Positions 19,111-30,600 of a DNA stretch of 64,000 nt are shown piece after piece. Origin of the DNA: Labyrinthula sp. Ha (Eukaryota; Sar; Bigyra; Labyrinthulida; Labyrinthulaceae); NCBI GenBank assembly GCA_015227615.1, contig JAALGZ010000017.1, positions 1 to 64,000 of the forward strand. The letters run 5' to 3'. Under the pieces are notes generated by a model. That model saw nothing but the letters and a program-made list of their open reading frames with translations. It did no database searches and was not told the DNA's origin. A program made the translations under genes and the position numbers. Numbering within the stretch: position 1 is the stretch's first letter; the number at the start of each line of letters is the position of its first letter.

Positions 19111-22100
19111 CTAAAATCCGTCGTCTGGGGAGATTATTTCATGCTCAAGAATATATTCATTTGCAGCTGATATATATGGTTCACAATCAGCTAACCCTGA
19201 TATAGCCAACAGAACAAGAATTACTGACTGTATCCAATATTTCTCCACCTTCTTGTCGAAATAATTATACCTGATGATAAGTCTCATTTCATCAAACAGC
19301 CCTTTCTCCAAGATTGCTCCAAGTGTAGAATCATCACTGGACCATCGAAGCATGAAATCAAAGTATGCAACTGGAATATCCTTGCTTCGAGCCTCCTTAT
19401 TTGATTTTTGCCTTGAGGAGTTCCATGCTAGTGCAAAGGAATCCATTTCAACTTGGGGTCTTATCAGGGAGTCAAAGTCAGCTCTTCGAATAAAATAATA
19501 ACACAACATACTACAAAAACATCGTTGCCCTAACTTAGTCAGAACAGCCGCGTGTGCAACTGACCATCCAACGTAAAAGGTTAGTTCTAGAAGGCTCTTT
19601 TTAACCCCAAGAACAAACAACTCAGTTTCTTGCACTCGATGCAGATAGTCGAATTTATTCACAGGGCTGAGAAGCCGAAGCTTTTTTTCTCTAGGCTTAT
19701 CCCACGGCCAGGTAGAACCTGATGAGATTTCCCCCATCAACCTTAACACGTTCATATAGAGACTGTCATGTTCGTCTACTGTAAGCTTTCTTAACGACAA
19801 GCAAGCTTGGGCTAACGAGAGTGAAATGTACCTCAAAGTATTTACAGTGCTTGCTATATCTTCATACTCTGAGTTATCATACACGCCTGCTAACTCATCT
19901 TTCTTGTTATCGCTTTCAACTTTGTAACAATTCGCAAGACCTAAGAGTGCATAACCACTTCTAGGATTGCTACTTCCCTGATCTAACACATAGGAGTCTA
20001 ATGCAGATTTCAGGAATGGCTTCGCTTGTAGCAGATCTTCCTTTAAGTATAAATAAAAATTCCCAAGACTAGTTTGAACCTGCCCTAATTCAGATCGGTC
20101 ATATTTTTCCCTTAGCCGAAAGCACTTCATATAACTTTGTTCGCACGAGAGCTCCAATTTCTTAAGGATAGAATCCATAACATCCTTCAAGTTAGCGTCA
20201 TCTGGCACAATTCCACAAAACTTCTCCGGGACAAGTTGTTTTATCAAAGCTAGCGGCTCCTTAGAAGACTCCAAAGCTGCCAATGTAGAGTCCAAAGATA
20301 ATTTTTTATGCAGCTCTTCATAAAAAGTTCCAAGCCCATTCAAACTCTCAGCGACACCAGGAAAGTCTTTTTCTCGTTCCCTGAGTGCTACAGCTTTTCG
20401 AAAAGACTCCTCCACCTTTTTGACGGAATTAAACCTCTTTGAAGGATCCAACGCTCTGATGAATTCATTAAACTCTCTTGGTAGATCTGAATATAACACG
20501 TTATAAGCTTTTTGGTGACAGACCATAGCTAGACCTCGCGCATTTGGTTTCCCACCATTCAGTTCAGTGAATTTTTGCTGAGCAAGTTCTGCCTTACGCA
20601 ATAGTATCGGTGGTGACAAATTGGTCTCCTTCCTTGGAGGAACTTTATACCTACTATAGATCTGAAACAAGTTGCATAGGTCATCACTTATATCAAGCAG
20701 TGCTTGTGGCAAGCTATTATGGTCGAGTATATCTTGCGTGTTGACAACAAGATTAACACCAGAGAGAAAATCCTTGAAAGAGTCTTGATCCCTTGGGCTT
20801 TTCAAACTTGCATGAGTTCGATTATGCGGGTCGTAAGCATCCCGTGAAGAAGGAGATCCAAATGAACTTCTAGGAGACGGAACCTCAGCTACGCTTATGT
20901 TCAATGAGCTTTCAGAAAAAAAGTCAATCCCTTTTGAGGATATAGTCTTGTGAAGTGTCCTAGGCCGTGGACTTCTTGGCGCATTTGCAACCATTGCGTC
21001 CAACTTAACCCCACTCTTATCAAGGATTTGTGTGGCCATTTTTACAGCAGCGACAAATAGTTCTTCTGCTTGCGCATAGACTCCTATAGATTTTATGTAT
21101 TCAGCTGCTTTTTTTAGATACTTCACAGCAATATGTAACCTATCTGTTCGACTCCAATGATATGCAACTTTCATTAACAAGCTATACTTGCTTTGCGCAA
21201 TGAACTCTTCATCTATCTTCCCAATCTCCAGCTTTCTTCCTTCACTCTCTTCCATAGACAAGGCTTCGTCTATCTCTATTTGTGGAGCCATAAGGTTAAC
21301 AGTTAGCACTGATTCCTTTCGATCATACTTCTTTAACCCTGGAAGAATCATTTGTTGACTCTCAATTAACCAGTTCTTGTATCTCTTATACTCTCGCTGA
21401 TAATATTTGCCAACTGCTTCATGTAACTTTTTTCGTTGATCATCTAGGATTAATTGATTGACAGCATCAAACACAGTCATATGCTCAAAGCTGTACTGGA
21501 ACTCAACTTCCAATATAGAGCTGTCACTAGTTGATTTGCTCAGACTATTCTGAGAAAACCTCTTATGTAACTTATGTTCCACTTCTTCGAGTTTCGCTAT
21601 GAAACGACAGTTTTCGAGCTCAATCAGGCTTTCTTCCAATGAAACGGCATTCTCTTCCCTTATTTGTTTAAGCACAGAGCTGCTGAAATAATAACCAATA
21701 ATGCAACATGTTTTTAAGATGAGTTGTGACTTAACGCTCAACTTATCAAATCGACTGTTTATGACTTGATTCACACTTTCGGGCATAATAGTGTTTAGCC
21801 TTGATAAGAAGCCTGCAATGCTATTGTTCTGTAGGCTTGCACTCTGTTCTTGAATTATCTGAGCAATGCCAAGAAGGAACAGTGGGTTTCCAGAACATCT
21901 ATCATACACAAATGATGCCAGTTCATCTGAATTAAGAAGATCCTTAAGTCTCTCCTTAGCATCCTCGCCCTCTGAATCTTCATCATATTCATCTTCACTA
22001 GAATTCAAAGTATGCATTAAATCCTCATCCTCCTCAAGAAATCCTGCTGTGGTTCCATTCCTTTGTGGTAATGGCACTGCCCTGAAACTCTTGCTCAAAT

Positions 22101-24627
22101 CAGTTGTAGAGTTAAACACATTCTTTAACAGTGCGGTACAGCTGTCCTTGGTCAAAGGCAATAACTCTAGTTTTATACATTTCTCTTTATGCCTTGTAAG
22201 AAGTTTCCTGTAATATTCAATGACGTGAGGGGGATAAGCACTAGAACTCCATACAGGTCGAATAGTAGTTACGACCAGAAAGTTCTCCCGAGATAGGACA
22301 GCTAGTTTTTCTAAGAGTTTCCATGATAACTCATCAAGCCAGTGTGCGTCTTCAACCATGAGTATAATCTTTGATACATGCAGTTCTGAGTATGTAATTA
22401 GGAGACTAATTACCATCTCTAACTGGAGAGAAGTCTCCTGCTTAGAGCCTTGGATGGCCTTAACTTCGGAATTAACGGGAATAGTCTTTAAACAGGGAAA
22501 AAGAGGATATAGAAGAAGGATGATTTTCCTATATTTTTGTCCCAATGCGGCAACCAGAGCTTTAGTGGTCTCTACACTATTCTGAGTTATATCTCTCTTT
22601 CTTCTTGTACCTTTCAAGCCAACATCTTTTACATTTTCCGCACTGACAGTATGTATGATTCCAGTAGAAGCACCGGCAGTGGTCGAAGTTTTCTCCACCA
22701 AGGCCTCATGCAAGAATTTTAATGCATCCCTCACAACATGACCCCACGATGCGAGCGGTATTCCAAAGCTGCCACTTTCCCCTCTTAAACTGAGTATGCT
22801 TGCATGAGTTTCCTCTAAACAATACTGGGCAAAGAACCTGAGCAAAGTACTTTTTCCTGTTCCTGAAGATGCCTCAACAGCAACAAATCTTACTTTTGTA
22901 TCTTCTTCCAGGAGGTTCTGCAGTTGTTTCATTTCTTTCTCTCGCCCGACAAATGCTCCTCGTGCGAATAAGCCAAATTTCCCTTTAGAGTCTTTCGTCA
23001 TAGCATCTACGTCCCTATTGTAATATCTGCTTGTTTTGTGAATTATGCTATCCTTGATAATATTTTTTCTTGAGTCAGTCTTCCTTAGATTTTTTTGAGG
23101 GATGTATACTTTTACAGGTTCAATATAGCCCTTGGCAATTACAGGTTCAATTGCCTCAAAGGTAAACTCACAGAACTGGTCATCAAGGGCTTTTTCTCTT
23201 AAGTCTTCATTGCAAACAATATGCACACCATTTCTTTTGAGTTTCATGCAGGCCCCCATTAATCTAGCAGCCAAGTTCATACTGGCTCCCATAACTCCAA
23301 AAGCTTGGCGGTATTCTGATCCGACAAGGCCGCAATAAACTCTTCCGGTGGTTAATCCAATATGACATGACAAGCCAAGCGAGTTTAGACGATTCACAAC
23401 AAAGAACGCGGCTTTCAACCCACGTTGAATATCATCTTCATGGCTGAATCCTGGAAGGCCAAATGCTCCAATTGCGACAACTCCCTTGTCATCATACACA
23501 AACTGCATGAAAGTTCCACCTTGATCCAAGATTGCTGTAGATACCTGAGTGAAACAGCTTTGAACTCGATCCAGTTCACCTTCATTTAGTGTAGAAATCA
23601 AATCATTTATATTAATAAACATAATAGTCACATTTTGACGAACCTCAGACAAGAAGTAAAGGCTGTTGTTCTCACAGTGAGCTCTTGCAACTCCTGGAAC
23701 CATTCCTCCCAAACTTCTTTCAACTTTTTCAAACTCCTTAACGGACATCTTTTCCTTAAGACCATCCCATACCATCATTTCTTTTTGTCGGTTTAAATAA
23801 AATGTTAATTCATTTTGTGTGCTAAACGGCTTGTTTTCTAACTTGTGTACAATATATATTCCAGATGGATGATCTTTGGCTTCAAGAGCGGAATTCAGAA
23901 TGTGATACAGCTTTGATGAAATACCAATTTGCCCATGCTGAGCATTATCTAACGCCAATGCCATTTCCCCAAGTGGCTGACCAGCAACAATATACTCCCA
24001 GCCGCACCCACGTTGTCCACCAACATGAAAGCACTGTAAAACTCCATGTGTGATCCCTATATGCAGCCTCAGTCTCACCTCAACATCGCCTTCTTGCTTA
24101 TCGTAATGAGAACATTCACTGCCAACAACATCCAGCGCACATTTTACTGCTTTTAGTCCCTTTTCTCTATACTTGTCCGTTAACTCTTCTTCAATATTTT
24201 CAATTTTAAACGGCCATATGACTATAAGTGCATCGCCTATAAATTTATGAACATCTCCACCATGTTTATAAATAATATCAAGAATAAGAGTAAAGTATGT
24301 ATTAATATGTTTCTTAGTGACTTCAGGTTTAAGTTGTGTACAAAGTCTGGTAAATCCTGAAATATCAACAAACATAACAATAGAATTGCATGTAGTCACA
24401 GATGGACTTGGATCGTTAGGGTTTTGAGTAACTGGTGCCACGTCATGGAAGAAACTGACCTGTTTTCTTAATTTTGGCTGCTTTGGCTGCTGTTCCTTGG
24501 GTTTTGGGAAAGCAATCGTTCGATGCAACATTGTTGGAGAAAACTTCGCATAATTATTGATAGATATTCTTGTTTTAATTTCATTCTTTCTTATCTCTTT
24601 ATTATTTTGTCTATATAAGGATGTCAT
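19111..24627 (-). CDS. Soluble adenylyl cyclase, ADCY10-like (1838 aa)
   Basis: The architecture is that of metazoan soluble adenylyl cyclase. It has two class III cyclase homology domains (about 80-260 and 330-510), then a P-loop NTPase (Walker A GTGKST 589-594; Walker B LMVEDAHWLDEL 756-767) and a long helical TPR-like C-terminus. Domain 1 keeps the metal-binding aspartates (Asp88 in FVDISGFTR, Asp132 in IGDALIV). In domain 2 the first aspartate position is Asn (MFININD), as expected for the pseudo-symmetric partner that supplies the other half of the active site. It makes cAMP from ATP. ADCY10 relatives respond to bicarbonate and calcium, which cannot be read from sequence here. There is no membrane segment, so it is cytosolic or ciliary. 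The start is the first ATG after an AT-rich leader containing a GGCCATATGGCC palindrome. The gene is intronless. The ORF ends at a TAG followed by a 326-codon in-frame extension. Confidence 0.92.
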   Translation of the reverse strand: MTSLYRQNNKEIRKNEIKTRISINNYAKFSPTMLHRTIAFPKPKEQQPKQPKLRKQVSFFHDVAPVTQNPNDPSPSVTTCNSIVMFVDISGFTRLCTQLKPEVTKKHINTYFTLILDIIYKHGGDVHKFIGDALIVIWPFKIENIEEELTDKYREKGLKAVKCALDVVGSECSHYDKQEGDVEVRLRLHIGITHGVLQCFHVGGQRGCGWEYIVAGQPLGEMALALDNAQHGQIGISSKLYHILNSALEAKDHPSGIYIVHKLENKPFSTQNELTFYLNRQKEMMVWDGLKEKMSVKEFEKVERSLGGMVPGVARAHCENNSLYFLSEVRQNVTIMFININDLISTLNEGELDRVQSCFTQVSTAILDQGGTFMQFVYDDKGVVAIGAFGLPGFSHEDDIQRGLKAAFFVVNRLNSLGLSCHIGLTTGRVYCGLVGSEYRQAFGVMGASMNLAARLMGACMKLKRNGVHIVCNEDLREKALDDQFCEFTFEAIEPVIAKGYIEPVKVYIPQKNLRKTDSRKNIIKDSIIHKTSRYYNRDVDAMTKDSKGKFGLFARGAFVGREKEMKQLQNLLEEDTKVRFVAVEASSGTGKSTLLRFFAQYCLEETHASILSLRGESGSFGIPLASWGHVVRDALKFLHEALVEKTSTTAGASTGIIHTVSAENVKDVGLKGTRRKRDITQNSVETTKALVAALGQKYRKIILLLYPLFPCLKTIPVNSEVKAIQGSKQETSLQLEMVISLLITYSELHVSKIILMVEDAHWLDELSWKLLEKLAVLSRENFLVVTTIRPVWSSSAYPPHVIEYYRKLLTRHKEKCIKLELLPLTKDSCTALLKNVFNSTTDLSKSFRAVPLPQRNGTTAGFLEEDEDLMHTLNSSEDEYDEDSEGEDAKERLKDLLNSDELASFVYDRCSGNPLFLLGIAQIIQEQSASLQNNSIAGFLSRLNTIMPESVNQVINSRFDKLSVKSQLILKTCCIIGYYFSSSVLKQIREENAVSLEESLIELENCRFIAKLEEVEHKLHKRFSQNSLSKSTSDSSILEVEFQYSFEHMTVFDAVNQLILDDQRKKLHEAVGKYYQREYKRYKNWLIESQQMILPGLKKYDRKESVLTVNLMAPQIEIDEALSMEESEGRKLEIGKIDEEFIAQSKYSLLMKVAYHWSRTDRLHIAVKYLKKAAEYIKSIGVYAQAEELFVAAVKMATQILDKSGVKLDAMVANAPRSPRPRTLHKTISSKGIDFFSESSLNISVAEVPSPRSSFGSPSSRDAYDPHNRTHASLKSPRDQDSFKDFLSGVNLVVNTQDILDHNSLPQALLDISDDLCNLFQIYSRYKVPPRKETNLSPPILLRKAELAQQKFTELNGGKPNARGLAMVCHQKAYNVLYSDLPREFNEFIRALDPSKRFNSVKKVEESFRKAVALREREKDFPGVAESLNGLGTFYEELHKKLSLDSTLAALESSKEPLALIKQLVPEKFCGIVPDDANLKDVMDSILKKLELSCEQSYMKCFRLREKYDRSELGQVQTSLGNFYLYLKEDLLQAKPFLKSALDSYVLDQGSSNPRSGYALLGLANCYKVESDNKKDELAGVYDNSEYEDIASTVNTLRYISLSLAQACLSLRKLTVDEHDSLYMNVLRLMGEISSGSTWPWDKPREKKLRLLSPVNKFDYLHRVQETELFVLGVKKSLLELTFYVGWSVAHAAVLTKLGQRCFCSMLCYYFIRRADFDSLIRPQVEMDSFALAWNSSRQKSNKEARSKDIPVAYFDFMLRWSSDDSTLGAILEKGLFDEMRLIIRYNYFDKKVEKYWIQSVILVLLAISGLADCEPYISAANEYILEHEIISPDDGF

Positions 24628-24672
24628 CTATTTTTGTTTTTGTTGTTTGTTCCTTTTTTCAAAAACTAGATG

Positions 24673-24697
24673 CTATTTGGCCATATGGCCATTATTT
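24673..24697 (-). promoter_or_regulatory. GGCCATATGGCC palindrome upstream of the cyclase
   Basis: It lies 46-70 bp upstream of the cyclase ATG. The run ATGGCCATTATTTA is shared exactly with the Ulp1-unit leaders (near 1800 and 6095), where it also forms a near-palindrome with TTGGGCCAA. A shared upstream element used by host genes and the subtelomeric unit is the likely meaning. Confidence 0.4.
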
Positions 24698-27600
24698 AGT
24701 AAATGAGGAAACTAGATAAATATAAAATATTTTGAATATTATTAAAATAAAATTAGATTAGATATTAAAGGAATTATATTATATTACAAATTGAATTTGA
24801 TAACTTAACTTTGCACTAGTTTGTGGTATTGACTATACTCTTTAAAGTAAAACTATTATTGGTAATACATTAACTATGTTAATATGTGTTTAGAAGAACC
24901 AGAATCCTTAGTGTTCCATTAACTTCTTGCTTGTCCGTGATCCTTGTGCTTGAATTCCCACAATACAATCCAGGATGAATCAATATAGCAATATCAACAT
25001 AAAAGATTCCGATTTTTACGTTGAGGCCAAGACAGGATGATCAAATGATAGAGACTGATAAAGAGTTTTCCAGACGGTCCAAGGGCACATATTTGTAGGT
25101 TTACAGAAGATTTCAGTTAATTTCTAAGTTTTTGCGATCTGCATAGTTTCCGTTGCTTCACTATTCCTATTCCAGTTCGACGAGGGCAGTTTTGAGGTAG
25201 ATATGGCGATTCTGAGCGATCTTGCAGGCTTCAGATGTTCTATCTTGGCGATATTCTGTCTCTCGCTTCGCATTTAGGTTGACATTTGTTCTTAAAAGTT
25301 CTATGACATGAAGGTCACATTTCTTCTGAAGTACTTGTTTCCTGTCTTGCAAGTGAGGTTTATGATGTCTATGTCGTTGCATAACAAGATCCGTTCAGGA
25401 ACATTTCCATTTTCGCTGCTTCTTGAAGATAGTCTATACTTGTAGCTTGCATCTTTTCATGTTTTCTTTACCTGTGCATTTTGGTCTCTGCCAATAACGA
25501 ATAATTTTCTTTATTTCTCATTTTCTATGGCCATTTTCTGTAGCCTCTGTTGGTATTCTTGGACCGAGAGTATACCATGCGGTGCTTAAATATTCATTAA
25601 TAGTAATTTTCCGGTGCTACTTGACCTGAATTTCGAAATAAGGATTCTTTTGGTCATTATGTAGATTTCATTTACATACTGAAAGAGTTATTGATACATA
25701 AGGATCGGCACACCAGTGGAGCTTGGATTCATTTGTGAAATATACCATCTTCATTTTCCGTTCTGACTGACATTTTTATTTTTTTTTCAAATCTTTTAAC
25801 GATTTTCTGTGAAATTTTTCAAGTGAGTTCGGTAAGGACGTAAGTTCATGTGCAAGCGTTACGATTCTAGGGAGTTTTATTGGATAATATAACTGAAATT
25901 TAGTGAGAGCACTTTGACACTTACTTTGTACAGGTTCGTGAAGTTTGGGTACCTTTGGAGGGACTGAATTTACATAAGCTCAGTATGAAAAGCGACTTGT
26001 GCCGTTTCCCCCTGTTAATGCCAAATTTCTTTGTAAAATCATTGCAATCAAGGCAAACCCGTGCATTGGCTAATGTGGTCTACGAAATTTTACTAGGTGG
26101 AATAAACACAGAATTTTATTTGTGGAAAGTGCCTAACTGTTTAATGATAGATTTCAATTTTATTGAGGATCAAAACCAGGGAACCATGTAATAAATTACA
26201 TTAGATCATGCATTGAAAAAAAGAAAAAGATAATATAACCATTAGAATGCCTACGAAAATTTCTAAAAATATAAAATAAAGCTCAGATTTATTGTATTTG
26301 AAAATACATATTTCTGCCCCTCGTGAGGTATAACTGCATGCGAAAAGTTATCAATATTTTAGAAGATTATTGAGTCTAGGGTAACCCTTGAAACTCCAGC
26401 ATCCATCCGAGATTTAGATACGATCACCAGTACATATACTACATACTTCACTACTTCTATTTTCCCCCTCTAATATAGGTAGTTAATTCTATTATTTTAT
26501 ACATATATTACTATAAAATCAAGGTAATCCAAATATAATTGCAATCAAACCAATTTCTCAGCAATAAATGATACATAAAACAAATAGATCTGCACTCCTG
26601 ATAGAAAATAATTTAAATTAACAGGAATATGTCTTAGAATATCAGGGAGCCATGGAAAGACCCAGAGGAAATATACTGGCATTCTATTTTTCTTTGACAG
26701 AATTCTGGGTACTTTTTATTTCAAAGACTTTTTCACCCGAGAAATAAAGAGATTTTGGTTCTCATGCTATCAAATTTTAAGCACAATATATACATTTTTG
26801 CTACATTTCTTACACTCTTACAAGTTAACCTACCGTTTTCAGAGGTTGATAAATATAAAACAGAACAAAAATCTGGTGTAAAAATCCGGTTGCCATTGTG
26901 AATGCTGTACTTAGCGAATGTACTTGTTCCAATTAATAATGTTTAATTATTTCGCAATCATTCATAAAATTTCTGATGTGGGCGAGATTTTTATTTTTAT
27001 TTACAATAAGTCCTTAATAGTACTATTCCTCTTTTATCTATTAATTAAGATATTAAATGGAGAGGATGAGCTGTCCTTTCTGGTCAAACAGTCTAACGTA
27101 TCTTATCTAAATAATGTTACAGAGCCAAGATTTCGTGGTTTCACTCTATCTAGTCAGACCTTTATACATTCCAAGTTTACCAATTGCTAATTTCGTATTT
27201 TTAAGGAAAATAACTTAGAAAATTGAGAATTCTGGGAACAAAGGATCTGGATTGTAGTTATCCTCGTGTTTGACATACTCTGAGTTAATCAAGATTGATG
27301 ATATGCTATTTTATGAACCAAAATGCACACAAATTAATATTAACGACTATTTGGGACCGTTCTTTTATCTATATAACGTTATAGTGTTTTATAAACAGTA
27401 GTTTCATAATTTTGAATTCTATTATTAAAAGGCTAAGAAATCGAGAGCCCCGTCACAATCTTTAAATTTATAACAACTTGAGTCTTATCAGGGGCATAAA
27501 TCATTGAAATCCTCACTAGTAAATATAATTTTTTATTAAGTTTGCATTTTTTGCTATGAAATCCAGGCTCTCAGATCGATATTTCAAACAAGAAGTATTA

Positions 27601-30600
27601 AGAATATATATCTTCCATCGAAATATGTAATTAACTTTACTTGTTCATATTTTCTTTAAACTTTTTCCTTTTCACATAGAGGTTTCAATCTATTTGTCGG
27701 GAAGAAATAAGGCATAACTCGCTAAACCCAAATATTAACATCATGAATTAGGCACTAATCCGATCTTAGTTTTACTAAACTTTGTAATCATATTCTAGAA
27801 CTAACCATTTTCTTTATTTACAGAATTAATGTAATTAAGTTAAAACTATATTTATCTGGAGAATTCTAAAGGAAGTGTGTTATTAAAGAAATGAAACCTC
27901 TTAACTGTTAACTGATTACAGGAATATGACCTGGTAAAGTTATTGCGAATACATAGGAATTATTTTAATCAAGGTGTTTGCATTTTCTTGTTTACATTTC
28001 CCCGTTTCGTGAATATATTCACTGAGGCATATTCAGATGCAAAATCAAAAGTTGTGCTAAGTTTCTATTAAGTTGCTATCCCTTTGTAACCAATAAGTTC
28101 CCTCAAAATTTTGATATTCCTCTTGCTTTTTAGCTACAAGCTGTTCTAGAGCTTGATTAACCCTTTGACATTAATTTATTCTTGGAAACCTACCATACCA
28201 GTTAATTGTAAGTTACTCTCTAAAAAGATATAACCAGGTGTTCAAGATAAGATTGAGATTAATTTAAGAAATACACATTTACCACACTAAAATTAAATTT
28301 GAATTAGTTGATTATGGAAGCATTTGATTTTTACGGAACTAAAAACTATGTAAATATTGTAATTTTAGAGTTGTGTCGTTCTAGGTGATAATTTTAAGAT
28401 TGTTTCATAAAAATATAATAATCAGTCAGTTATTGTTCATCACAAAGCGATTCTAGTTTTTTTTTATAATTTCTTGTTTCAAGAATTCAAGATTATGTGT
28501 ATGGTCTGTTATTAAATAGCTTTTCTTGATATTAACTACACCATTTTTTTTTCTTGTTTACAACGTTCTATCACCAGATAGCGCATAGCTGCCTATATTT
28601 CAATTTCAATTGAACTCATAGCGTTTTTTGTCAAGGATATATTAAGTTTCTCTAAGGTTGGTATCTAAGAATCATTGAAAGTGCTTCAATATATATATAT
28701 CTGATTAATAAAACATATAAATATAATTAGATAATAGTCTTAAAATAGGAATGATACTTACAGAATAACGGTGAAAAATAAGCCATTAAACTGTATCTAC
28801 GCATTCCACAAAAAAATTACCAATAATTTTCTAGGTTTTAATTAGGAGATAGAATCAATACAATACGAATAATAAACTGTAGGAATATCAAAACCAGATT
28901 ATTAATCCTCAATGTTAAGAATTTTATATAAAATAGGATAGATAAAGACATATAACAGTTATGATTAAAGCAAGATACGATACTCCAACTATGATTTAGT
29001 CCTCGGACTTAATAATATATTATCTCCAACTATGTAGTACAATCACAAAAGTTAACGCAACAATCCAAGAAAAATTAATATTTCAGGGTTCTATAATACA
29101 TTCACACCATCCTGCTCCGGTAACACATATTCGCATGGACTAAGGTGTCTGTAATAGGAAAGGTCTCAATATTAAGATGTGTTAATTTCTTCCTAATATT
29201 AGGTTCATTACTTGGGAACCAGGTCGCCAACCTTTCATGTCCTGACAGAAATTTCTGACTGGTATGAATTAAATATTTTTGGTGGCAGCATTTTATATAA
29301 ATTTTATTTCGAAGTCAAAAAATCTGAGGAAGACTATTATATCTGTATTAGTTAAAGATATATCTTCTAAGAAATATAGAGAACTATAAATTATTGATTA
29401 AAAAATGTTAAAAAAATAGTTCTAGATCTGACCGTTTGCGAAGACATTGGTGACTTAATAGCTTTTGAAGTTTTATGTTATTAGTCGTATATAAGGTGAT
29501 TTACCTTTTGAAGTTTGCACTCTTCTGAATTTCACATCGGTTTGGTCGCTGTTTAAAAAATTTCAATAAGTTTGTCTTGATAAAGTAGTGAAATTAAAAC
29601 ATAGTAATAATCAAGGAAATGTAGATTAAGGCTAACCGGTTTTCTTGGTTTAGTTTTTTTACTACATTTCTCAAGAGCATATGTCATTGTATTGGCTGAA
29701 TTTCTAATTGCCCAAGGTGAATATGCAAAATATCGCCAAATAATCCTAGCAACAAAAAATTCATGTGATCGTTCAAAAATTTGACATCTCCTAGGGATGT
29801 ATGTACGCCGGGTATAAAAGACTTCTCGGTGCTAGGGATGAGGTATCTTAACGAAACAATATTTCTTAGATTTTTTGTTCAAGGATTTCTAATTTAAAAC
29901 AATGGTCCAGGAAATTAACTTTCGTTGGAGAAATTTAAAATATGCTTTATATTATTAGAATAAAGTCTTTTGCACGGAATATATATATACGTGTACATAT
30001 ATGTATTTCAAAAACAAAGGGATGGTGTTTAAATTTATAATTAAAAAGGTTATAAATATATGTAAGAACGGATTTATACCTGAAAGAAAAGATAAAATGT
30101 GATGTTTTATATTTAAATCTCCATACTTTGTACTCATACTTGAAACACCTATCCTGCTACAAGAAATTGATTCATCTCTGTCCTCTCTATCTTGTATTTT
30201 CTCAGTGATTTAGAATTTACAATCGAATAATAAGAAAATCTATCCAATTTGATAACAAGTCTACCCCGATTTTTTGCAACACAAAAATCATCCTCGTCAA
30301 TATTTCAAACACCTTCCAAAATCTCGTCTATGAAAATCTGCCTTCGACACACACCGTTTTAAATTCAGTTTGTAACCTTAAGCGTCTTACACCCATTCGT
30401 CTTGGAACCAGGGTAATTTCGTTCTTTCTGACATTCAGTTTAAACACAATTAAATTTGATACCGATAATTCTGGTGTTCCCAAATCTTTTAGCCCCAATT
30501 TATATATTTGATAATATTGATATCTTAATCTATGCAGTAGATTTTTAGAATAGAAATACTATACCTTCTTCCTGAGGTAAACCATATATAGTGTCGATAA

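Noticed and set aside
19081-19113. A tiny intron that would remove the TAG in the cyclase frame
   Set aside because: There is no GT within about 60 nt upstream of the TAG, and the frame is already continuous across it, so splicing is neither available nor needed.
19111-19113. TAG reassigned to an amino acid in this organism
   Set aside because: The anoctamin and the Ulp1 ORF both end at TAG, and long ORFs elsewhere contain no internal TAG.
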